Part shown: positions 8,207 to 15,727 of the stretch, in pieces
Layout of the letters: every line of letters starts with the position of its first letter
Numbering within the stretch: the first letter of the stretch is position 1
Assembly: GCF_003610015.1 (NCBI RefSeq)
Contig: NZ_AP018933.1
Coordinates: 1,550,001 to 1,614,000, forward strand
Reading direction: 5' to 3'
DNA length: 64,000 nt
From: Zymobacter palmae
Lineage (GTDB): Bacteria; Pseudomonadota; Gammaproteobacteria; Pseudomonadales; Halomonadaceae
Program-made: the position numbers and the translations under genes
The notes under the pieces: generated by a model
Database searches by the model: none
Seen by the model: only the letters and a program-made list of their open reading frames with translations
What the model was told of the DNA's origin: nothing

Positions 8207-8269
8207 TCTATATCAATCACATAATTTTATTATATTTATTGCTTTAGTGAATGATGCTTGACCTTGTAT

Positions 8270-8824
8270 TTATTTTATTTTCCTATTAATGTTAAAAAAC
8301 TCTATTTTGACATTCGATTCAACTGTCCTTGCCTCGGCAGCTATGCGCAGCGTGATGCATTGAGCAATACAGGCTTCCCTACAACTCAGGTAGTCATAGG
8401 CTTTGTAGTGTATAGCTTGTTCGGACGATGCCGCCAGCGCCTGCAGCTTAGGCACAGCTTCCAGTAACGCTGTCAACGGCACGGCTATCATGCATGTTGA
8501 CGCCGGAAAAAAGCGCCCCCATAGCCATTCGTTAGCAGGTGACACTCGCACCCCGAACGCCCTCTCTCGGTAGGATAATGCACGGGCTTCTTTTGCATGA
8601 GCGCCCAGAAGTGCCCTCTCTTCGACTACGCCCATGACGCATGAGCGCGAAGTTCTATTGATCCCTTTTTTGCTTTGCCCACTCCGCTGGCTGACCAGTC
8701 GGCTCTGATATTGATCAAATTGATCATCCAAATACCAAGACCTGTACCGGTTGAAACAACTATGATCTTTCAGATACAGCCTAGTGCCATTGCCGTGAAG
8801 CGAACTAAAACCGCCCACACGCAT
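8270..8824 (-). CDS. Doubtful hypothetical protein (up to 184 residues)
   Basis: An open minus-strand frame between the LuxR block and purH. The middle part reads as plausible protein (GVVEERALLGAHAKEARALS and a hydrophobic PLTALLEAVPKLQALAA), whereas both ends look non-coding. I recognise no family and see no clear ribosome-binding site. It could be the remnant of a larger gene. Its GC content resembles the core genome rather than the AT-rich LuxR copies beside it. Confidence 0.22.
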   Translation of the reverse strand: MRVGGFSSLHGNGTRLYLKDHSCFNRYRSWYLDDQFDQYQSRLVSQRSGQSKKGINRTSRSCVMGVVEERALLGAHAKEARALSYRERAFGVRVSPANEWLWGRFFPASTCMIAVPLTALLEAVPKLQALAASSEQAIHYKAYDYLSCREACIAQCITLRIAAEARTVESNVKIEFFNINRKIK

Positions 8825-9065
8825 TAGGTACTACGAATTTCAGCTATTACCCATTGGACAAAGCGCACCACCCATCCGTTTTATTCAACACCTCATCTTT
8901 TTTTTTAGCACACCTTTACTGATAGCCAATCCCTTGTGCAAGGCCTCTATTCTTGGGCCTATAGCACATTTCATCACATCAAAAGGCTGTCTCTCAGGCC
9001 CGAACAGTGCATGCAGGGACTGTTTTTTCACGCCATTCTGCTGTACTTTCGATGTTCTATTGAGG

Positions 9066-9087
9066 GCTTGCCCTGTGCAGGGCAAGC
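9066..9087. promoter_or_regulatory. Strong hairpin in the purH upstream region
   Basis: GCTTGCCCTG and CAGGGCAAGC form a perfect 10-bp stem with a two-base loop, followed by a partly T-rich stretch. It lies about 150 bp before purH and could be a terminator for upstream transcription or an attenuator of purH. Confidence 0.5.
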
Positions 9088-9179
9088 TATATCTGTTTGT
9101 TTCCAAAAGCGACGATACGCTCTTGGAAAAAACAGTATCCCTGCGGTTGTAACCTCCCGCAGAAGGAGGCAAGACCTCA

Positions 9180-9195
9180 GGGCAAACGTGTCATT
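9180..9195. promoter_or_regulatory. Weak PurR-box-like sequence before purH
   Basis: The core GCAAACGT agrees with the enterobacterial PurR box consensus, but the second half is poorly matched. It lies 43 bp upstream of the purH start. Whether this organism has a PurR is not known from the window. Confidence 0.2.
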
Positions 9196-9238
9196 TATGC
9201 AGTGTCTGTCTACTACTTTGCCCAGGAGATCATCTACC

Positions 9239-10831
9239 ATGTCGTTGACACCCGTTCGTCGTGCCTTGTTGAGCGTTTCGGACAAGCAAGGGCTAGTACC
9301 GCTCGCTCAAGCGCTTATCGGACACGGAGTCGAGCTGCTGTCTACAGGCGGAACCTACCGCACGCTCAAAGAACACGGGATCGAAGTGACGGAAGTCTCC
9401 GAGCACACCGGTTTCCCAGAAATTATGGGCGGTCGCGTCAAAACCCTGCATCCTCGTATCCATGGTGGCATCTTGGGACGCCGCGGCATTGATGATGGCG
9501 TCATGAAAGCGCGAGACATTCCTCCCATCGACATGGTCGTTGTCAATCTTTACCCCTTCGAAGCCACTGTTGCTCGCCCTGACTGCTCGTTCGAAGATGC
9601 TATTGAAAATATCGATATCGGCGGCCCAGCCATGGTGCGCTCCTGCGCCAAGAATCACAGCCACACGACCATCGTCGTCGATCCAGCGGACTACTCTGCT
9701 CTGATCAATACGCTCGAACGCTACGACGGTAAGGTCGACCACGAAACGCGCTTCCGTCTCGCCTGCAAGGCCTTCGCGCATACTGCAGCCTATGACACTG
9801 CCATCGCTCACTATCTGCAGCATTGCCAGCGCGGCGATACCACGGTGACGCCAGACGAGTTCCCGACCGAATGGCAGCCGGAGCTGCATCTGCAGAGCAC
9901 CCTGCGCTACGGCGAAAATCCGCACCAGCAGGCCGCGTTCTATACCGAGCCGCATCCACCAGCAGGCTGCATCTCTACAGCCAAGGCGCTGCAAGGCAAA
10001 GCTCTGTCCTACAATAATATCGCCGACACTGATGCTGCACTCGAAGCGGTCAAAGGCTTTGAAGCGCCGGCCTGTGTTATCGTCAAACATGCCAACCCAT
10101 GTGGTGTCGCTACGGTCAGTGATGAAGAAGGCGGTATCCGCACAGCCTATGCCCGGGCCTTCGAAACCGACCCTGAGTCCTCCTTCGGGGGCATCATTGC
10201 TTTTAACCGTCCGCTGGATGCTGATACGGCCAGCGATATCATCGGTAAGCAGTTTGTCGAGGTCATCATCGCACCTCGCATCACACCAGAAGCTTTGGCC
10301 GTGACGCAGGCCAAGCCTAATGTTCGCGTACTCGAATGCGGTGATTTCAGCACATCGGCACAGCCGCAGTGGGACATGAAGCGCGTGACGGGCGGCCTGC
10401 TGGTCCAGACGCAAGATGCAGGTGTCGACGATGAAAGCGAGTTCCACGTCGTCACTGACCGTGCGCCGACCGAACAGGAATACCGCGATCTGCTGTTTGC
10501 TTGGCATATCGCGCATTTCGTGAAGTCCAACGCCATTGTCTATGCCCGTGACGAACGCACCATCGGTGTAGGGGCGGGTCAGATGAGCCGCGTCAACTCT
10601 GCCCGCATCGCTGCCATCAAGGCCGAGCATGCCGGTCTACAGGTTGAAGGCGCCGTTATGGCTTCTGACGCCTTCTTCCCGTTCCGCGACGGCATCGACA
10701 ACGCCGCCAGTGTCGGGATCAAGGCCGTTATTCAGCCCGGCGGTTCCATCCGTGATGAAGAGGTTATCCAAGCTGCCAACGAAGCTGGCATCGCTATGAT
10801 CTTCACCGGGAAGCGCCACTTCCGTCACTGA
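9239..10831 (+). CDS. purH: Bifunctional AICAR formyltransferase / IMP cyclohydrolase
   Basis: A 530-residue enzyme for the last two steps of IMP synthesis: formylation of AICAR with 10-formyl-THF, then ring closure. The N-terminal MGS-like cyclohydrolase domain opens with [14 protein letters not shown]. The C-terminal transformylase domain carries KHANPCGVA with the catalytic Lys-His pair, and the family ending [16 protein letters not shown]. The start at 9239 has a GGAG ribosome-binding site and gives the usual length (about 529); the frame is open upstream but unrelated. purD, its usual partner, is not next to it; a terminator follows immediately. Confidence 0.97.
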   Translation: MSLTPVRRALLSVSDKQGLVPLAQALIGHGVELLSTGGTYRTLKEHGIEVTEVSEHTGFPEIMGGRVKTLHPRIHGGILGRRGIDDGVMKARDIPPIDMVVVNLYPFEATVARPDCSFEDAIENIDIGGPAMVRSCAKNHSHTTIVVDPADYSALINTLERYDGKVDHETRFRLACKAFAHTAAYDTAIAHYLQHCQRGDTTVTPDEFPTEWQPELHLQSTLRYGENPHQQAAFYTEPHPPAGCISTAKALQGKALSYNNIADTDAALEAVKGFEAPACVIVKHANPCGVATVSDEEGGIRTAYARAFETDPESSFGGIIAFNRPLDADTASDIIGKQFVEVIIAPRITPEALAVTQAKPNVRVLECGDFSTSAQPQWDMKRVTGGLLVQTQDAGVDDESEFHVVTDRAPTEQEYRDLLFAWHIAHFVKSNAIVYARDERTIGVGAGQMSRVNSARIAAIKAEHAGLQVEGAVMASDAFFPFRDGIDNAASVGIKAVIQPGGSIRDEEVIQAANEAGIAMIFTGKRHFRH

Positions 10832-10852
10832 TCCGTATCCCAGAAACGCAAT

Positions 10853-10884
10853 AGCCGCGCCCTTCTCCACTGAAGGGCGCGGCT
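10853..10884 (+). terminator. Strong terminator after purH
   Basis: A perfect 13-bp stem, AGCCGCGCCCTTC paired with GAAGGGCGCGGCT around a six-base loop. It lies between the convergent purH and the minus-strand gene at 10905, and may serve both strands. Confidence 0.8.
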
Positions 10885-10904
10885 GTATTCTCCCTCAACG
10901 ACAG

Positions 10905-11201
10905 TTATGCGTCGTTACTACAAATCCACTCACCGGTCATATTGAACCGCCCAGTACCAAGGCGACTGGCTATCACGCGTTCAAGGCGCACTGAGCGAGT
11001 GTCAGCAAACGCACTCTTGCATCGGTTATAGGCGCTGCGCCACTGATTGCTCCAAACCTCAGCGCGAGAAGGCTCCTCGGTGCCGGATCCCCTCATTTCA
11101 CTGCTTTGCCAGAAGCCGCCTAGATCTTGCGCACCTACGGTATTGGCCAAGCTGACAGCGACCAGCAGAAAACCTACACTCAAGATCGTTTTTTTGACCA
11201 T
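10905..11201 (-). CDS. Small secreted protein of unknown function
   Basis: A 98-residue protein with a clear Sec signal peptide (MVKKTILSVGFLLVAVSLANTVGA, cleavage near Ala-Gln). The mature part is about 74 residues and contains two Cys (YNRCKS and WICSNDA) that could form one disulfide. The Met at 11201 is preferred because it starts the signal peptide; ten further upstream codons would precede it. No family is recognised. It lies between gor and purH on the gor strand, but a large intergenic region with a tandem array separates it from gor, so it is probably transcribed alone. Confidence 0.6.
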   Translation of the reverse strand: MVKKTILSVGFLLVAVSLANTVGAQDLGGFWQSSEMRGSGTEEPSRAEVWSNQWRSAYNRCKSAFADTRSVRLERVIASRLGTGRFNMTGEWICSNDA

Positions 11202-11527
11202 GTGACAATGAATAGGTGTGTTGTCGTGCATATAAGATTCCTTTTATAGTGAATGACGCACACGGAAGCGTGTGCATATGCTGTACCTTTTAAGTTAAGC
11301 ACCTATTCAATAAAAGAGGGACACGGCCTATTATTTGAGTCTACAATCACCAAATATAAATACGATACGAGTTATATCCGCTTGATTGTTTTATACGTTG
11401 GCACGAAATGGCAACAACCTATTGCGACTTGATATAGCCGTTAAAAAGACCCGATATATAAAAATTAATTTCAGTGTTAATCGTGAAAGCTGCCATCTTA
11501 ACATCATAAAAATAAAAATTTTATACC

Positions 11528-11664
11528 GCCTATATAATGGCCTTGGCCTTTGCCTTTGCCTTTGCCTTTGCCTTTGCCTTTGCCTTTGCCTTTGCCTTTG
11601 CCTTTGCCTTTGCCTTTGCCTTTGCCTTTGCCTTTGCCTTTGCCTTTGCCTTTTTTATATAGGC
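11528..11664. repeat. CCTTTG hexamer tandem array bounded by a 10-bp inverted repeat
   Basis: The array proper, 11547-11653, holds about 17.8 perfect copies of the hexamer CCTTTG with no interruptions. A degenerate unit CCTTGG precedes it. It is bounded by a perfect inverted repeat, GCCTATATAA at 11528-11537 and TTATATAGGC at 11655-11664. Perfect repetition implies recent expansion or active slippage. Confidence 0.95.
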
Positions 11665-11691
11665 AGGCTTTTTATCCCTAGCTCTATTGTT

Positions 11692-11803
11692 AAAGCATGT
11701 TTCATAACCCCACATTGAGGGGGCTTCAAACCAAAAAATTGCGGCAAAAGCCATCTACTTTAGAAAGGGCAAAAGTAATCGCTCAGGTTATTAAACAATC
11801 TCT
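11692..11803 (+). repeat. MITE-like interspersed element, copy 2
   Basis: The left end reads TGTTTCATAACC and the right end GGTTATTAAACAATCTCT. The interior closely matches the copy at 44868-44991 (GAGGGGGCTTCAAACCA and TAGAAAGGGCAAA). It begins 38 bp after the hexamer array. Confidence 0.78.
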
Positions 11804-11941
11804 TGCAAGACATATTTTTTATGTGACAGTTAATGCAATTTAATACAATCAATAAAGCATCCGTATAATAACTAGCGATCAGCCAAAAAATCTATATTTC
11901 TATTTCCTAAAACAATATGAAATACATCTATCCAGGACAAT

Positions 11942-11974
11942 AAAAAACCGCCAGACATCTACGTCAGGCGGCTT
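11942..11974 (-). terminator. Terminator after gor
   Basis: On the minus strand a GCCGCCTGAC stem pairs with GTCTGGCGG (one mismatch) and runs into TTTTTT, about 90 bases after the gor stop. Confidence 0.75.
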
Positions 11975-12064
11975 CTATTGGGTAGATAACGGATAAGCGC
12001 TATCGACAGCGACAACCTTGTTATCAGAGCAAAGCCTCTTAACGATCCACCTTGCTTTGATTCA

Positions 12065-13429
12065 TCAGTGGCGTGTCAGTGTACGCATGGTGACGAATTC
12101 TTCGGCGCTTGTAGGATGAATGCCTATCGTGGCATCGAAATCAGCTTTGGTCAGCCCTGCCCGTACGGCAATAGCAATCCCTTGGATAAGCTCTCCTGCA
12201 TCGTCCCCCACCATATGCGCGCCAACGACGCGGTCGCTGGCATCGTCGACAATCAGTTTCATCAAGCAGCGTGCGTCGCGTCCCGAAAGCGTATGCTTCA
12301 TCGGGCGGAACGAGGTGCTGTAGACACGAATCGTGTCGAACTGTTCGCGAGCGCGCTCTTCGCTGACCCCAACGGTACCGATATTAGGATGACAGAACAC
12401 GGCCGTCGCAACGTGGCCAGCATCGAACGGTGATGGAGTAACGTTTTCATAGTGGTAGCTGACAAAACGCATGGCATGTGCCAGAGCGACAGGGGTCAGT
12501 TCTGGCCCTTCGATAATATCGCCCAGAGCACATACCGATGGGGTAGCAGTGCGGTAGTAGTCATCGACCTTAAGTTTGCCACTATCGGTCAGCTCGACGC
12601 CGATATTATCCAGCCCCAAACCGTCGAAATGTGGCCGGCGCCCTGTTGCACACAGCACTTGATCCACCTCGATGGCATCGCCGTTATCCAACGTGACGTG
12701 CAGTGAACCGTCGGCCTGCCTGTCGATGCGGTTGATCGACGTATCGAACGTCAGTGTGACACCTTTTTTGGCCATCTCGTCGCGAGTGAACTCGCGCACT
12801 TCGTGATCGAATCCGCGCAGGAACAGCTCACCACGATAAACCAGTGTGGTATCGGCTCCCAGTCCATTGAAAATACTCGCGAACTCGACGGCGATATAGC
12901 CTCCGCCGTAGACGAGAAAGCGCTGCGGGAACTCCGGCAAGTCGAATACGGCGTTGGAGTCGATCATATGTTCACTGCCAGGAATGTCCGGGCGCCATGG
13001 CCACCCGCCCACAGCGACAAGAATCGTTTCAGCACTGTATGTCTGGCCATTCACTTCGACGTGATGATCGTCGACGATACGCGCACGCCCTTCGATTGTC
13101 GTCACGCCTGAGTTGTCCAGCAGGCGTTGGTAGATCCCGTTCAGGCGTGAAATCTCATCCTTCTTGTGATCACGCAGGGTGGCCCACGTAAAGCGTGGGG
13201 CCTGCTCTAGCGTCCAGCCGAAGCCTTCACTATCTGAAAAATCTTCATGGTAATGTGCAGCGATGCTATAAAGTTTCTTAGGAACACAGCCGACATTCAC
13301 ACACGTACCGCCTAAATAGCGGTCTTCGGCAACGGCAACCTTGACGCCACGTGAAGCTGCCGTACGCGCAGCGCGTACGCCGCCAGAGCCTGCTCCGATC
13401 ACGAAAAGCTGATAATCGTATTCTGCCAT
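12065..13429 (-). CDS. gor: Glutathione-disulfide reductase
   Basis: A 454-residue flavoprotein that reduces oxidised glutathione with NADPH, close to the usual 450 residues. Landmarks in order: the FAD motif VIGAGSGGVRAARTA near residue 10, the redox-active disulfide GTCVNVGCVPKK near residue 45, the NADPH-binding GGGYIAVEFA near residue 175, and the C-terminal HPTSAEEFVTMR carrying the catalytic His. The start at 13429 gives MAEYDYQLFVIG; a longer frame adds 31 unrelated residues. It is divergent from the carbonic anhydrase gene. Confidence 0.95.
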   Translation of the reverse strand: MAEYDYQLFVIGAGSGGVRAARTAASRGVKVAVAEDRYLGGTCVNVGCVPKKLYSIAAHYHEDFSDSEGFGWTLEQAPRFTWATLRDHKKDEISRLNGIYQRLLDNSGVTTIEGRARIVDDHHVEVNGQTYSAETILVAVGGWPWRPDIPGSEHMIDSNAVFDLPEFPQRFLVYGGGYIAVEFASIFNGLGADTTLVYRGELFLRGFDHEVREFTRDEMAKKGVTLTFDTSINRIDRQADGSLHVTLDNGDAIEVDQVLCATGRRPHFDGLGLDNIGVELTDSGKLKVDDYYRTATPSVCALGDIIEGPELTPVALAHAMRFVSYHYENVTPSPFDAGHVATAVFCHPNIGTVGVSEERAREQFDTIRVYSTSFRPMKHTLSGRDARCLMKLIVDDASDRVVGAHMVGDDAGELIQGIAIAVRAGLTKADFDATIGIHPTSAEEFVTMRTLTRH

Positions 13430-13591
13430 GCTGCCGATGCTCCTTGTCAGCGGGTTGCAAATAGAGAGACGTGAATAATACTCATCCTTACAGGGAAAGT
13501 AAGCGTCACACCTTAAAAGCATACCGTACTACTAAGGTTAGATGCGTTATGCTGTACATCCACTGATTTACATTTGGAAGATGAGTCTGCC

Positions 13592-14239
13592 ATGTGTCAA
13601 GCACACCCTGAGATCCAGGACCTGCTGGAACGCAATGTCCTCTGGTCTGATCGTATGGCTGAGCAGGACGCCGAGTTCTTTTCCCGGCTCCAGCATCAGC
13701 AATCGCCCGATTTCCTCTGGATTGGCTGCTCTGATAGCCGTGTACCTGCCAACCAGATCATTGACCTTCCCCCGGGCGAAGTGTTCGTACACCGCAATGT
13801 GGGCAATATGGTCTACCCCACTGACATCAACGCGATGTCCGTGATCCAGTACGCTGTCGAAGTCCTAAAGGTAAAACATATTCTCGTTGTCGGCCATTAT
13901 GGCTGCGGCGGCGTCCAGACCGCCATGACGCCCGGCGGTACCACGGGCATGGTCGATAACTGGCTGCTGGATATCCGTGAAGAATACTCACGCCGCCGCA
14001 GCGAGCTGGCTCACCTGCCTCACGATCAGCAGGTCGATCGGATGTGCGAATTCAACGTTCGTCGTCAGGTACGCAAGTTGACCCGTGCCAATGTGATCCA
14101 GCGGGCATGGCTGAACGAGCAGGAGCTAGTCATCCATGGCTGGTGTTACAGCCTGCAGAACGGTCGAGTGACTCCGCTGGATTGCACCGTATCCGGTCTG
14201 GATCAGGTCGAGCAGCTGTATCTGGATCGTGCGGAATAA
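13592..14239 (+). CDS. can: Beta-class carbonic anhydrase
   Basis: A 216-residue zinc enzyme that interconverts CO2 and bicarbonate, supplying bicarbonate to carboxylases such as AccC. Zinc ligands are visible in WIGCSDSRVPANQ (Cys and Asp) and VVGHYGCGGVQ (His and Cys), as in the E. coli Can type. The ATG at 13592 (MCQAHPEIQ) is chosen; a TTG 18 bp upstream is possible. The gene stands alone, divergent from gor, and ends in a clear terminator. Confidence 0.93.
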   Translation: MCQAHPEIQDLLERNVLWSDRMAEQDAEFFSRLQHQQSPDFLWIGCSDSRVPANQIIDLPPGEVFVHRNVGNMVYPTDINAMSVIQYAVEVLKVKHILVVGHYGCGGVQTAMTPGGTTGMVDNWLLDIREEYSRRRSELAHLPHDQQVDRMCEFNVRRQVRKLTRANVIQRAWLNEQELVIHGWCYSLQNGRVTPLDCTVSGLDQVEQLYLDRAE

Positions 14240-14276
14240 ACACCGGTCACCGATAGCCGTTCACCGACAATAGAAG

Positions 14277-14308
14277 AAAAGGCCAGCCCGATGAGGCTGG
14301 CCTTTTTA
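14277..14308. terminator. Bidirectional terminator between can and the minus-strand pair
   Basis: AAAAGGCCAGCC pairs with GGCTGGCCTTTTT around a six-base loop. The A and T runs on either side would allow termination from both directions. Confidence 0.85.
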
Positions 14309-14346
14309 TTGGCATTGACGATACGCACTCGCTCATTCAGTGGTGC

Positions 14347-14658
14347 TCATAGCCAACGGGCAATGCTGGACTGCCGCACAATCTCATTTACCGTATCATT
14401 TTCATCAATCAGCGCACGCAGCATCGCAACATCTTCGGCGCAGCCAACGTGATCAGCCAGCAGCTGCTGGCACTGAGCATACAACACTGGTTCATGCGTC
14501 ACGCTTGCCATGAACGCACACGCCTGCGCCATGCCGCTGGCACGGACGCGATCACCCTCTTCTTCACTTAGATGCTCTTCTTTGCTCAGAGTACGCTGAA
14601 ACAGTTCTTTCAGCGCCGCCATCCGCTCGATACTGCCTTTCATCATTTCATTGCTCAT
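14347..14658 (-). CDS. Hypothetical cytoplasmic protein, second gene of a coupled pair
   Basis: A 103-residue, helix-rich, acidic protein with no signal peptide or membrane segment (opening MSNEMMKGSIERMAALKELF). Its start overlaps the end of the upstream gene by 11 bases, so translation is probably coupled and the two products may work together. I recognise no family. Confidence 0.65.
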   Translation of the reverse strand: MSNEMMKGSIERMAALKELFQRTLSKEEHLSEEEGDRVRASGMAQACAFMASVTHEPVLYAQCQQLLADHVGCAEDVAMLRALIDENDTVNEIVRQSSIARWL

Positions 14659-14950
14659 TCATAGTGAAGCTCAACCGCTCCACACGCAGCATGGCGTGCA
14701 GATACCGGTCAATTTCATCAGGGATACCGCTGTAGATTGTCATAAAAATACGTCCGCACTGGTGGTACAGCTCGATATCGCATCCCCAGCCATCGGAAGC
14801 GGAGCGCTGCTCAGCTCGATAACAAGCAGCAGCGCCCTCTCTGAACGAACAGGCATAGCCAGGCATATCGATCAGCGCTTTGTCCAGCGCGGCGTAAAGC
14901 ACCTCGACAGTCACGTCCAGCGGGCCTGAAATGACGTATTCGTAGGACAT
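14648..14950 (-). CDS. Hypothetical cytoplasmic protein, first gene of a coupled pair
   Basis: A 100-residue protein opening MSYEYVISGPLDVTVEVLYAALD. The alternation of predicted strands and helices suggests a small alpha/beta fold. It contains two Cys in ACYRAEQRS and GWGCDIELYHQC-type contexts. The upstream sequence includes GAGGAAATGG near the start codon as ribosome-binding site. It overlaps the following gene by 11 bases. No family recognised; the pair resembles small conserved hypothetical or effector/immunity-like arrangements only in layout, not in sequence. Confidence 0.65.
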   Translation of the reverse strand: MSYEYVISGPLDVTVEVLYAALDKALIDMPGYACSFREGAAACYRAEQRSASDGWGCDIELYHQCGRIFMTIYSGIPDEIDRYLHAMLRVERLSFTMNEQ

Positions 14951-15063
14951 CCATTTCCTCGGATCAGGATCGCTACGTTATGGCGATGAAAAATGCCTCC
15001 CCAACGGCGCAGCCTTTTAAAGCGGTGCGCCTTGGAAAGGCATGAATCACGGCCAGCATAGGT

Positions 15064-15690
15064 TCAGAGCACGCAGCTGACGCCGGTTCCCTTCAGCCCA
15101 CAATAGCCCTGTGGATTTTTGGCCAGATATTGCTGGTGATAGGTCTCAGCGTAATAGAACGGTGCCTCTGGCAGGATATCCGTGGTAATGGGTCCCTTGC
15201 CGACGGTTGCCAGTGCCGCACCGAACTGCTCGGCACTGCGCCGGATAGCCACTGCCTGTTCTTCATTGTGATAGAACAGCACGGAGCGGTACTGGGTGCC
15301 AATATCGTTGCCCTGGCGCATACCCTGCGTCGGGTCATGGTTCTCCCAGAACAGGGTCAGCAGCGTTTCCAGCGCCATAGCTCGCGGATCGAACACAATG
15401 CGCACGACCTCGGCATGCCCCGTACGCCCAGTGCACACCTCTTCGTAGGTCGGGTTGGGTGTGGTGCCACCGGCATAGCCCACGGCGGTGACGTAGACGC
15501 CCGGCTGTGTCCAAAACAGCCGTTCGGCTCCCCAGAAGCAGCCCATTCCGACCGTCAGCACCGCCATCTCGGCAGGCCACGGCGGTAACATGCTATGTCC
15601 ATTGACTTGGTGCTCTGGCGCAAGGGGCAGCGGCTCGCGGCGACCTACGATGGCATCGGCTGCGGTTGGCATCTGTTGTGAACGTGACAT
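15064..15690 (-). CDS. msrA: Peptide-methionine (S)-S-oxide reductase
   Basis: A 208-residue MsrA that repairs oxidised methionine. The active site is [12 protein letters not shown] near residue 50, and the C-terminal [12 protein letters not shown] supplies the recycling cysteines. The start at 15690 is supported by a GGAGGT ribosome-binding site seven bases upstream; the frame is open further but without similarity. It lies 37 bp downstream of tamB on the same strand, so it may be the last gene of a tamA-tamB-msrA unit. Confidence 0.95.
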   Translation of the reverse strand: MSRSQQMPTAADAIVGRREPLPLAPEHQVNGHSMLPPWPAEMAVLTVGMGCFWGAERLFWTQPGVYVTAVGYAGGTTPNPTYEEVCTGRTGHAEVVRIVFDPRAMALETLLTLFWENHDPTQGMRQGNDIGTQYRSVLFYHNEEQAVAIRRSAEQFGAALATVGKGPITTDILPEAPFYYAETYHQQYLAKNPQGYCGLKGTGVSCVL

Positions 15691-15727
15691 GCGCACCTCC
15701 GTGTTCGAGTCTTCGTTCAAGCCAAGG

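Larger units (their letters stand above)
8176..9238. other. 1.06-kb region before purH without a confident gene
   Basis: It begins with a terminator-like hairpin (8187-8206) after LuxR copy 2 and ends with the purH leader. A 184-codon minus-strand frame (8270-8824) is listed separately as doubtful. Plus-strand frames that run into purH lack similarity and are only upstream extensions. The leader contains a strong hairpin at 9066-9087 and a weak PurR-like site near 9180. Confidence 0.5.
11202..12064. other. 863-bp intergenic region with tandem array and MITE-like element
   Basis: It lies between gor and the small secreted protein, both on the minus strand. It contains the CCTTTG array (11547-11653), the inverted-repeat element at 11692-11803, AT-rich flanks and the gor terminator at 11942-11974. 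Open frames across the array (poly Leu-Cys on one strand, poly Lys-Ala on the other) are products of the repeat. Confidence 0.8.

Noticed and set aside
8936-9238. Upstream extension of purH by about 100 codons
   Set aside because: The sequence contains the leader hairpin and bears no similarity to PurH; the ATG at 9239 has a good ribosome-binding site and gives the family length.
9293-10630. 445-codon open frame antisense to purH
   Set aside because: It lies fully inside a certain gene, has no recognisable domain, and arises from codon bias of the GC-rich sense strand.
11530-11754. Frame encoding a long Lys-Ala repeat on the minus strand
   Set aside because: It is a direct translation of the hexamer array; no ribosome-binding site, and the flanks are unrelated to protein. 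A histone-like KA tail was considered and dropped.
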